Source of the DNA: Selenomonadaceae bacterium
Lineage (GTDB): Bacteria; Bacillota; Negativicutes; Selenomonadales; Selenomonadaceae
Reading direction: 5' to 3'
Assembly: GCA_017445435.1 (NCBI GenBank)
Contig: JAFSUE010000141.1
Location: 1-5,325 of the forward strand
DNA: 5,325 bases
Positions 1 through 4,521 of the stretch are shown here, piece by piece. The notes below the pieces were generated by a model. The model ran no database searches and was not told the DNA's origin. It was given only the letters and a program-made list of their open reading frames with translations. The translations under genes and the position numbers were made by a program. Positions within the stretch are counted from its first letter, which is position 1. Each line of letters starts with the position of its first letter.

Positions 1-1
1 C

Positions 2-568
2 TTTATTGCGCACGTCAAGCACGTTGAGACGGAAGAATCTGCGCGGGAATTTGTTCAATCCATACGTAAAAAATATTTTGACGCTACACATAATTGTTCA
101 GCGTGGATTTTGGGTGAGCTTGGCAACATACAAAAATCAAATGACGACGGCGAACCTAGCGGGACGGCTGGTAATCCAATTTTGGACACGATTAAAAAGC
201 ACGAATTGACAAATACAGCCGTTTTAGTCACGCGATATTTTGGCGGCATAAAATTAGGCGCAGGCGGTTTAATTCGCGCGTATTCACATACAGCTACACT
301 TGGACTTGACGCGGCAAAGATTGTTCAAATGACGACTTTTCAGCAAGTGGAGTTGACATTAGAATATAATTTTTTAGCGACGGTAGAAAATTTTTTACGG
401 CAAAAAAATATTATCGTCACTAATTCGGAGTACGCCGAGATTGTCACGTTGACGGTTATTCTTTTGCCCGACGACGTAGAAAATTTTTTAGTTGAACTGA
501 CAAATTTAACTGCCGCAAATGTTTTGTACGAACTCAAGGAAAAAATAATTCGCGCGGTTAGTTGCTAG
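2..568 (+). CDS. IMPACT/YigZ (YvyE) family protein, 5'-truncated by window edge
   Basis: The frame is open from base 2 to a TAG at 566-568, giving 188 visible residues. The family is usually about 205-217 residues, so roughly 20-30 N-terminal residues lie before the window. The N-terminal UPF0029/IMPACT domain is unmistakable: ATHNCSAW (visible residues 28-35), DGEPSGTAGNPIL (49-61), then a VTRYFGG(I)KLGAGGLIRAY stretch (about 75-93). The rest, from about residue 100, fits the C-terminal ferredoxin-like DUF1949 domain, so the protein is complete at that end. Bacterial members are YigZ of E. coli and YvyE of B. subtilis; the eukaryotic relative IMPACT modulates Gcn2. The bacterial molecular role is not settled, and a nucleic-acid or translation-factor link has been proposed. 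It is separated from yggS by 287 bp with a hairpin and AT-rich DNA, so it is probably a separate transcription unit. Family assignment is secure; function is not. Confidence 0.93.
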   Translation, partial: FIAHVKHVETEESAREFVQSIRKKYFDATHNCSAWILGELGNIQKSNDDGEPSGTAGNPILDTIKKHELTNTAVLVTRYFGGIKLGAGGLIRAYSHTATLGLDAAKIVQMTTFQQVELTLEYNFLATVENFLRQKNIIVTNSEYAEIVTLTVILLPDDVENFLVELTNLTAANVLYELKEKIIRAVSC

Positions 569-627
569 AGAGTGTTGAATAAATAAAAGGTAGATATTCA
601 AATGAAAAAAATAAAGGTAAAAAGCGG

Positions 628-666
628 CATTTCCCAGCGCCCTGTGGAGTTGGACGCTGTGAAATG
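628..666 (+). repeat. GC-rich imperfect inverted repeat (hairpin)
   Basis: Bases 628-642 pair with 652-666 around a 9-base loop (643-651). Thirteen of fifteen positions are Watson-Crick pairs; the mismatches are C634/U660 and C640/A654. The central block CAGCG...CGCTG is GC-rich and the outer block CATTTC...GAAATG extends it. It stands out from the AT-rich gap around it. No run of Ts follows (only TTTA), so it is not a canonical intrinsic terminator for the upstream gene, though weak termination or 3'-end protection is possible. It could also be a REP-like dispersed palindrome; that needs a genome-wide copy count. Confidence 0.65.
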
Positions 667-674
667 TTTAACTT

Positions 675-716
675 ACTGACTACTGACTACTGACTACTGA
701 CTACTAACTACTAACT
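675..716. repeat. Heptanucleotide tandem array 1 (ACTGACT/ACTAACT, six copies)
   Basis: Six consecutive 7-bp units: four ACTGACT then two ACTAACT, with partial units on both sides. Read in another phase the unit is NACTACT with N = G,G,G,G,A,A, so only one base per heptad varies. Because 7 is not a multiple of 3, the TGA and TAA triplets fall in all three forward frames. Bases 693-717 are identical to 2156-2180, so this is one member of a dispersed family. Confidence 0.95.
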
Positions 717-807
717 AAATTTGCGTCAAAAGAAAAGAAGTTCATAAAAAAAATAAAATTATTCTATAAAAACTAAATAAAATTTTTAATCTGAAATTTA
801 TGTGATA

Positions 808-836
808 TTGACTATAAAAGCCGAGTAGTTTAATAT
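808..836 (+). promoter_or_regulatory. Possible sigma-A-type promoter upstream of yggS
   Basis: TTGACT (808-813) is five of six to the -35 consensus. A 17-base spacer leads to TAATAT (831-836), four of six to the -10 consensus. The difficulty is that transcription would then begin near base 843, inside the ribosome site at 841-847. An alternative further upstream is TTCATA (741-746), an 18-base spacer and TATAAA (765-770), which leaves a normal leader. The whole stretch 717-840 is AT-rich enough to give chance matches. I infer that the cluster promoter is somewhere here, without fixing which. Confidence 0.3.
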
Positions 837-840
837 AAAC

Positions 841-847
841 AGGGAGG
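841..847 (+). promoter_or_regulatory. Ribosome binding site fixing the TTG start of yggS
   Basis: AGGGAGG lies eight bases before the TTG at 856-858. There is no competing in-frame ATG nearby and the encoded N-terminus matches the family, so this site supports the TTG as the true start. Confidence 0.85.
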
Positions 848-855
848 CGAATTTT

Positions 856-1542
856 TTGGCGAGTGTAAAGGAAAATTTAAACCTTGTACGTGAAGAAATT
901 CAAAAGTTTAGGCGTCGAAGTGCCTTTGCTGATGATCCAGTAAAACTTGTGGCGGTTACGAAAAATCACGGCGTAGATTTAATGCGTGAAGCGATTGACG
1001 CGGGAATTTGTGACGTTGGGGAAAATCGCGTACAAGAAGCGGCGGAAAAATTTTTGACGCTTGAACGTGACGGCGTGACGAAACATTTAATTGGACATCT
1101 TCAAACGAATAAGGCTAAACAGGCTGTAAAACTTTTTGACTTGATCCACTCTGTGGACAGTGCAAACTTAGCGGCGGCGATTGACAAGGCGGCAAGTTCC
1201 ATTGAAAAAGTTCAAGATATTTTAATTCAAGTGAACTTGGCAAATGAAGATACAAAGTTCGGCGTAAGTGAAGAAAATTTGAACGGCTTAATTGAAAATG
1301 TTGACGCGCTAAAAAATTTACGTCTTCGCGGCTTAATGTTGATAGCGCCGAATTACGCTGACGTTGAACAATGCCGCCCGCTGTTTCGTCGTATGAAAAA
1401 AATTTTTGATGAACTTGCTACGACGCGGCAGGATTTTAATTTTTTATCAATGGGAATGACGCACGATTATAAAATTGCAGTAGAGGAAGGATCAAACATT
1501 GTACGGATAGGCACGGCTATTTTTGGCGAACGAATTTATTGA
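856..1542 (+). CDS. yggS: YggS/YlmE family PLP-binding protein (PLP homeostasis, alanine racemase-like fold)
   Basis: Encodes 228 residues from a TTG start, within the family's usual 220-235. This family (E. coli YggS, B. subtilis YlmE, human PLPBP) is a single-domain, type III-fold PLP protein with no established catalytic activity; loss disturbs vitamin B6 and amino/keto acid pools. Visible landmarks: KLVAVTK with the presumed PLP Schiff-base Lys36, GENRVQE (55-61), HLIGHLQTNKAK (77-88), HSVDS, QVNLANEDTKFGV, RGLMLIAP, and the C-terminal phosphate-binding stretch SMGMTHDY...GSNIVRIGTAIFGER. After Lys36 the sequence is NHG where many relatives have THP or TKP, a mild departure. It leads the division cluster, as ylmE does in B. 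subtilis; the ylmD (laccase-domain) gene often found before it is not here. The assignment is secure. Confidence 0.97.
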   Translation: MASVKENLNLVREEIQKFRRRSAFADDPVKLVAVTKNHGVDLMREAIDAGICDVGENRVQEAAEKFLTLERDGVTKHLIGHLQTNKAKQAVKLFDLIHSVDSANLAAAIDKAASSIEKVQDILIQVNLANEDTKFGVSEENLNGLIENVDALKNLRLRGLMLIAPNYADVEQCRPLFRRMKKIFDELATTRQDFNFLSMGMTHDYKIAVEEGSNIVRIGTAIFGERIY

Positions 1543-1568
1543 GGTCTTATAAATTATTTTTTTAAAAT
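1539..1568 (+). promoter_or_regulatory. Weak possible promoter between yggS and sepF
   Basis: TTGAGG (1539-1544, overlapping the yggS stop) and TAAAAT (1563-1568, five of six to the -10) are 18 bases apart. This 74-bp gap is the only intergenic space of comparable size in the cluster without a heptad array. The -35 is only four of six and the DNA is AT-rich, so this may be chance; readthrough from yggS is the simpler model. Confidence 0.2.
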
Positions 1569-1616
1569 GAAAGCTGACAAATTAAACCTGCCAGCTAGAA
1601 TGGGGGACTTTGAAAA

Positions 1617-2111
1617 ATGGGTATAATGGACAAGTGGAGCAAGACGTTCGGCTTTTCTGGCGATGATGAAAAGGAAACTGAAACGCAGGAAAAAGATGAA
1701 ATTCGTTCGACGCCGTTAGAGCCGCAGGAAGAAAAACCTGTACCGACTCCGCCGCCGCATCCTGCTACTAACGTTGTGGACTTCAGCTCTGCTGTTGCTG
1801 TAAGGGAAAATTCGAGAGGTGCTATGGTTAAATCGAAAATTACTACAATTCGTCCGAAAAGTTTTGCTGACGACGCGCAGACTATTGCAAACGCATTGCG
1901 TGAAAAAGTCCCCGTCATTATCAACTTTGAAAACACTGACACTGCCGACGCCCAACGCATTGTCGACTTTATTAGCGGCACTGTTTACGCGCTGAACGGT
2001 ACGCTTAGGCAAGTTAGCCAGAAAGTTTTTATCAGTGCGCCTAACAATGTTACTGTCACGTACACTGAAGACGTTAGAAAGACGGATGGCAATCCTTGGA
2101 TGAGTAAGTAG
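1617..2111 (+). CDS. sepF: Cell division protein SepF (FtsZ membrane anchor)
   Basis: Encodes 164 residues. SepF polymerises into arcs or rings, binds the FtsZ C-terminus, and tethers and bundles FtsZ filaments at the membrane; with FtsA it is one of two Firmicute Z-ring anchors. Domains: an N-terminal amphipathic membrane-targeting helix (MGIMDKWSKTFGF, 1-13), a charged Glu/Pro-rich flexible linker (about 14-72), then the globular SepF/DUF552 domain (about 73-152) with ITTIRPKSFADDAQ, VPVIINFEN and VDFISGTVYALNGTLRQ. The ATG at 1617 is chosen because GGGGG (1602-1606) precedes it and MGIMDK is the expected N-terminus; the ATG at 1626 would lose three residues of the helix. The last codons (ATG AGT AAG TAG) lie in sequence resembling the heptad array that follows, so the extreme C-terminus may be repeat-derived. 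In many Firmicutes ylmG/yggT follows; here it is missing. Confidence 0.96.
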   Translation: MGIMDKWSKTFGFSGDDEKETETQEKDEIRSTPLEPQEEKPVPTPPPHPATNVVDFSSAVAVRENSRGAMVKSKITTIRPKSFADDAQTIANALREKVPVIINFENTDTADAQRIVDFISGTVYALNGTLRQVSQKVFISAPNNVTVTYTEDVRKTDGNPWMSK

Positions 2112-2114
2112 TTT

Positions 2115-2188
2115 TTAGTGAGTAGTGAGTAGTAAGTAGTGAGTAGTGGTGAAAAACTACTGACTACTAACTACTAACTACTTACTAA
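2115..2188 (+). repeat. Heptad array 2 arranged as a long imperfect hairpin
   Basis: The left arm (about 2117-2147) is built of AGTAGTN heptads and the right arm (2156-2186) of NACTACT heptads, with an 8-base loop GGTGAAAA at 2148-2155. I count 29 Watson-Crick pairs, one G-U pair (2120/2183) and three mismatches (2141/2162 G-G, 2134/2169 A-A, 2127/2176 G-A), one per heptad. It fills the gap between sepF and the ylmH-like gene and ends a few bases before that gene's ribosome site. No T-run follows, so it is not a classic terminator. In RNA it could form a long stem that slows readthrough, blocks exonucleases or invites RNase III cleavage; these are inferences. Confidence 0.9.
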
Positions 2189-2193
2189 TTGCT

Positions 2194-2199
2194 AGGGAG
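2194..2199 (+). promoter_or_regulatory. Ribosome binding site fixing the TTG start of the ylmH-like gene
   Basis: AGGGAG with an 8-base spacer (TAGATTTT) before the TTG at 2208-2210. The arrangement is close to that of yggS, where the TTG also follows a run of Ts. It lies six bases after the right arm of the preceding hairpin, so the fold may affect its access. Confidence 0.8.
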
Positions 2200-2207
2200 T
2201 AGATTTT

Positions 2208-2996
2208 TTGAAAAATTCTAGAGAAAAAATTATTCGCTACTATAAAGGTACGGAAGGCGAATCAATGGCAGTTAAGCTTGTCGATTTTGCCGAACAAGCG
2301 CTGAAAAATCAGAAGTACAAGCTTAGCGGCTTTTTGACGCCGTTTGAACAAAGTATGGCGGAAACCATTGCAAAAACTTTAGGCGGCTTGAACGTTGACT
2401 TTGACGGCGGCTTTGAAGGCGCTGAACGTCGACGCGCGGCATTTTGTCACGAAGATTTTGCAGGTACGCCAGCTTTTGAAATTGCCGTGATTAAAGCTGA
2501 ATGGAATGGCGAATTTGCGCGGCTTAGTCATCGTGACGTACTTGGTTCAATTTTAAGTTTAGGCGTTGAACGCGAAGTTGTCGGCGACATTATCGCGACG
2601 AAAGAGTTTGCAAAAATTCTTGTCGATAAAAAGTTAGTTGATTATTTTGTCACTAACTTAAAACGAATTGGTGACGCGCCAGTTGAGACGACGTTAGACG
2701 AACTTTCCGAAATTGCGCCTAAGGAAGAACGCGTTAAAGAAATTAAAGCTACTGTTGCGTCACTCCGCGTTGATTCGATAGCCGCCGCTGGTTTTGGTAT
2801 GTCACGGTCAAAAGCCGCTACTGAAATTGCCGCCGATAAGGTTAAACTGAATTGGCAGACGGTAAAAAATGCCGCGCAGTCCATTAAGGAAGGCGACGTT
2901 TTAAGTATGCACGGGCGCGGACGTTTGGAAGTTGCCGAAATTCGCGGACAAACTAAAAAAGGTAGAATCAGCATTGTATTGAAAAGATTTTTTTGA
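2208..2996 (+). CDS. ylmH: YlmH-like S4-domain RNA-binding protein
   Basis: Encodes 262 residues from a TTG start, close to the usual 255-265 of the YlmH family. The N-terminal and middle part carries the family stretch SHRDVLGSILSLGVEREVVG (about residues 107-126), corresponding to the LGALLGLGI-type block of B. subtilis YlmH. A C-terminal S4 RNA-binding domain spans about 184-245: LRVDSIAAAGFGMSRSKAA, then DKVKLNW, then GDVLSMHGRGRLEVAEI and a basic TKKGRISIVLKR tail. S4 domains bind structured RNA. B. subtilis YlmH has been reported to act in ribosome-associated quality control by binding obstructed 50S-peptidyl-tRNA complexes; that role here is by homology only. The gene sits between sepF and divIVA as in B. 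subtilis, which supports the assignment. The stop TGA at 2994-2996 is followed by an array-bearing gap. Confidence 0.93.
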   Translation: MKNSREKIIRYYKGTEGESMAVKLVDFAEQALKNQKYKLSGFLTPFEQSMAETIAKTLGGLNVDFDGGFEGAERRRAAFCHEDFAGTPAFEIAVIKAEWNGEFARLSHRDVLGSILSLGVEREVVGDIIATKEFAKILVDKKLVDYFVTNLKRIGDAPVETTLDELSEIAPKEERVKEIKATVASLRVDSIAAAGFGMSRSKAATEIAADKVKLNWQTVKNAAQSIKEGDVLSMHGRGRLEVAEIRGQTKKGRISIVLKRFF

Positions 2997-3010
2997 CATA
3001 GAAAAAATTC

Positions 3011-3045
3011 ATTACGAATTACGAATTACGCATTCCTAATTCCTA
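3011..3045. repeat. Heptanucleotide tandem array 3 (ATTACGA/ATTCCTA, five copies)
   Basis: ATTACGA twice, ATTACGC once, ATTCCTA twice, then a decayed unit ATTAAAA (3046-3052). The period is exactly 7 bp, but the unit is unrelated in sequence to arrays 1 and 2. It fills most of the gap between the ylmH-like gene and divIVA and ends directly before the divIVA ribosome site. Confidence 0.93.
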
Positions 3046-3054
3046 ATTAAAAAA

Positions 3055-3059
3055 GGAGG
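3055..3059 (+). promoter_or_regulatory. Ribosome binding site that decides the divIVA start
   Basis: GGAGG lies only 2 bases before the TTG at 3062 but 8 bases before the in-frame TTG at 3068. Eight bases is the spacing seen for the other starts in the window, so 3068 is preferred. Confidence 0.8.
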
Positions 3060-3067
3060 AGTTGCCT

Positions 3068-3904
3068 TTGCTTACACCAATGGATATTCATAACCGCGAA
3101 TTTAAAAAAGGTCTGCGCGGTTACAAAGAAAGTGAAGTTGATGAATTTCTTGACGTAGTCGTTGCCGATTACGAAAAACTTACGCGCGAAAATGAACGCT
3201 TGAAAGAACAAGTTCGCTACAATGACAAGGAACTGAATCATTACAGAAATTTGGAAAGAAATTTGCAGGATACCTTAGTTGTCGCTCAAAAAACTGCTGA
3301 TGAAGTTGTCAGCGCGGCGAAAAAAAATGCTAAGGAAATGCGTGAAAATGCCGTCCGCGAATCCAAAAATATGTATGAAAATACTGTCCGCGAAATGCAA
3401 AATATGCGCGAACAAACGCAAATGGATATTAAACGGCAACTTGATGAGGCGCAACGCAAACTTAGTGACATTGCCGCCGAATATTCAAGAATCATTACCG
3501 ATAAAGAAGCGCTTTTCGTCCGCATTAGAACTTCCCTTGAGGCTGAACTTGCCGTGACGAATCAGCTGTTACATTCTCTGCCGCGTCCTGAAGATTTCGG
3601 CAAAATTCAATCGTCCGTCTTCGCCGCCTTTGAACAAAGTTTGAAGACTCAAGCGCTTGTCAATCCGCAACCTGAAGAGCCGCCGCCTATTGATGAATCT
3701 GCCGAAAGAATTATTTCTACCTTCCAAGAATCTACTGACGCTGAATCCGATACAAAAGTTTTCAATTCTGATGACGCGCCAAAAGCTAAAAAAGTTGAGA
3801 CAGCATCGAAAATTGAACAGGCTTTGAAGTCTGCTAAAGCCGCCGCGCAGGCTGAACTTGAGGCTGAACTTGAAAAGACTACCACTTATTCGCCAGTCAA
3901 ATAA
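3068..3904 (+). CDS. divIVA: DivIVA family cell division/polarity scaffold
   Basis: Encodes 278 residues from the TTG at 3068; the protein begins MLTPMDIHNREFKKGLRGY, the typical DivIVA N-terminus. DivIVA binds negatively curved membrane at septa and poles and recruits partners such as Min proteins or chromosome anchors, depending on lineage. Residues 1 to about 60 form the lipid-binding domain with RGYKESEVDEFLD; Arg17 matches the conserved Arg18 of B. subtilis, while the preceding membrane-inserting Phe17 is replaced by Leu16. A long coiled coil follows (about 30-165), rich in Glu, Lys, Arg and Gln. The C-terminal third (about 190-278) is acidic, Pro/Ser-rich and probably disordered, with a late Ala/Glu/Lys helix (about 245-270). 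It is longer than the 164-residue B. subtilis protein, mainly through this tail. Starting at 3062 would add two residues but with poor ribosome-site spacing. Confidence 0.96.
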   Translation: MLTPMDIHNREFKKGLRGYKESEVDEFLDVVVADYEKLTRENERLKEQVRYNDKELNHYRNLERNLQDTLVVAQKTADEVVSAAKKNAKEMRENAVRESKNMYENTVREMQNMREQTQMDIKRQLDEAQRKLSDIAAEYSRIITDKEALFVRIRTSLEAELAVTNQLLHSLPRPEDFGKIQSSVFAAFEQSLKTQALVNPQPEEPPPIDESAERIISTFQESTDAESDTKVFNSDDAPKAKKVETASKIEQALKSAKAAAQAELEAELEKTTTYSPVK

Positions 3905-3929
3905 TAAAGATTTCAGCTTTCATAATAAA

Positions 3930-3962
3930 AGCTACAAGCTACTAGCTACATGCTACAAGCTA
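3930..3962. repeat. Heptanucleotide tandem array 4 (AGCTACA, about 4.7 copies)
   Basis: AGCTACA, AGCTACT, AGCTACA, TGCTACA and a partial AGCTA in exact 7-bp register. It lies between divIVA and lspA and ends four bases before the lspA GGAGG. Just upstream, AGCTTT (3915-3920) can pair with AAAGCT (3928-3933), giving a weak 6-bp stem that overlaps the first repeat unit. Confidence 0.9.
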
Positions 3963-3965
3963 AAT

Positions 3966-3970
3966 GGAGG
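3966..3970 (+). promoter_or_regulatory. Ribosome binding site that decides the lspA start
   Basis: GGAGG lies 8 bases before the GTG at 3979. The ATG at 3964 is the longest in-frame start, but it overlaps this site and has no Shine-Dalgarno sequence of its own, so GTG 3979 is taken as the start. Confidence 0.85.
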
Positions 3971-3978
3971 TGAAGCGC

Positions 3979-4521
3979 GTGAAGTCCGTTAAAAGATTTT
4001 TGCAAAATATTCTACTCCTAATCGAACTTCCCATTTACGTCGCCTATGTTCACTTCGACAAATTGCTTTTCATTGGAATAATCGCGCTGGATCAGTACAC
4101 GAAGGCGCAAGTTTTGAACTCAATGATGCTCGGCGAATCCATACCGATTTTTCAAGACAACTTACACGTAACCTTCGTATTAAATCCAGGCGCGGCATTT
4201 GGCATACTTCCTTATCAGCGCTGGTTCTTCGTCGTAGCCGCTTTAATACTTTTAATTTTCGCTGTGTTCTACTACTCAAAACTGAAAAATATTAACGCTA
4301 CGATGAAATACGGCGGCTCAATCACGGTGGCAGGTGCAATAGCAAATATGATTGACAGACTTGGCAACGGTGTCGTCGTCGACTTCATAGACATTCGGCA
4401 TGGCTTTCCAGTCTTCAACATTGCCGATATTGCCATTGTCGTCGGGATGTTTATTATGATTTACGTTATAATGTTTCAATCGGAAAAATCAAATGGCGTT
4501 GAGGAAGTGCGGCAACCGTGA
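3979..4521 (+). CDS. lspA: Lipoprotein signal peptidase (signal peptidase II), N-terminally extended
   Basis: Encodes 180 residues from GTG. LspA is the membrane aspartyl protease that removes the signal peptide from diacylglyceryl-modified prolipoproteins. Motifs in order: LDQYTK (Asp38), VLNPGAAFG (67-75), GAIANMIDR (119-127, with Ala where Gly is usual before the Asn), VVVDFI (Asp135) and FPVFNIAD (Asp150). By comparison with the Pseudomonas aeruginosa structure, Asp135 and Asp150 are the catalytic pair, so the enzyme looks active. Four membrane helices are expected and hydrophobic stretches fit (about 29-38, 82-99, 112-125, 147-170). The N-terminus is odd: the DQxTK Asp is at residue 38 rather than about 14-23, because of an extra segment with a hydrophobic run (ILLLIELPIYVAYVHF, 11-26). 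The TGA stop overlaps the next gene's GTG, implying translational coupling. Confidence 0.95.
   Translation: MKSVKRFLQNILLLIELPIYVAYVHFDKLLFIGIIALDQYTKAQVLNSMMLGESIPIFQDNLHVTFVLNPGAAFGILPYQRWFFVVAALILLIFAVFYYSKLKNINATMKYGGSITVAGAIANMIDRLGNGVVVDFIDIRHGFPVFNIADIAIVVGMFIMIYVIMFQSEKSNGVEEVRQP

Larger units (their letters stand above)
569..855. other. 287-bp intergenic region with hairpin, heptad array and AT-rich promoter zone
   Basis: This is the longest gap in the window. It contains, in order, an AT-rich lead (569-620), a GC-rich inverted repeat (628-666), a tandem 7-bp array (675-716) and about 135 bases of very AT-rich DNA (717-852) running into the yggS ribosome site. The only open frame with some coding look is a 25-codon ATG frame at 602-679 (MKKIKVKSGI...). 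Its second half coincides with the inverted repeat and it stops inside the array, so it is not called as a gene. No tRNA or recognisable riboswitch was seen. Confidence 0.8.

Noticed and set aside
6..209. 67-residue forward open frame at the left edge
   Set aside because: It overlaps the YigZ-family gene in another frame and shows no recognisable motif; the YigZ frame is open from base 2 with strong conserved motifs.
675..716. CRISPR-like array
   Set aside because: Units are 7 bp, head to tail without spacers, and no cas genes are present.
1571..1595. AGCTG...CAGCT inverted repeat between yggS and sepF
   Set aside because: Only five pairs around a 15-base loop; likely chance.
1595..1981. 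128-residue reverse-strand open frame opposite sepF
   Set aside because: Serine-rich antisense reading of the sepF linker with no family resemblance; sepF is clear on the other strand.
2115..2188. Intrinsic terminator after sepF
   Set aside because: The stem is AT-rich with regular mismatches, and is followed by TTGCTAGGG rather than a T-run; the downstream gene belongs to the same conserved cluster.
2642..2974. 110-residue reverse-strand open frame opposite the ylmH-like gene
   Set aside because: Antisense shadow of the S4-domain gene; no ribosome site or recognised motif.
3279..3557. 92-residue forward open frame inside divIVA
   Set aside because: A +1-frame reading of the coiled-coil region producing a Lys/Leu-rich string; the DivIVA frame is continuous and conserved.
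3964..3978. ATG at 3964 as the lspA start
   Set aside because: It overlaps the GGAGG at 3966-3970 and has no ribosome site of its own, whereas the GTG at 3979 is ideally spaced.
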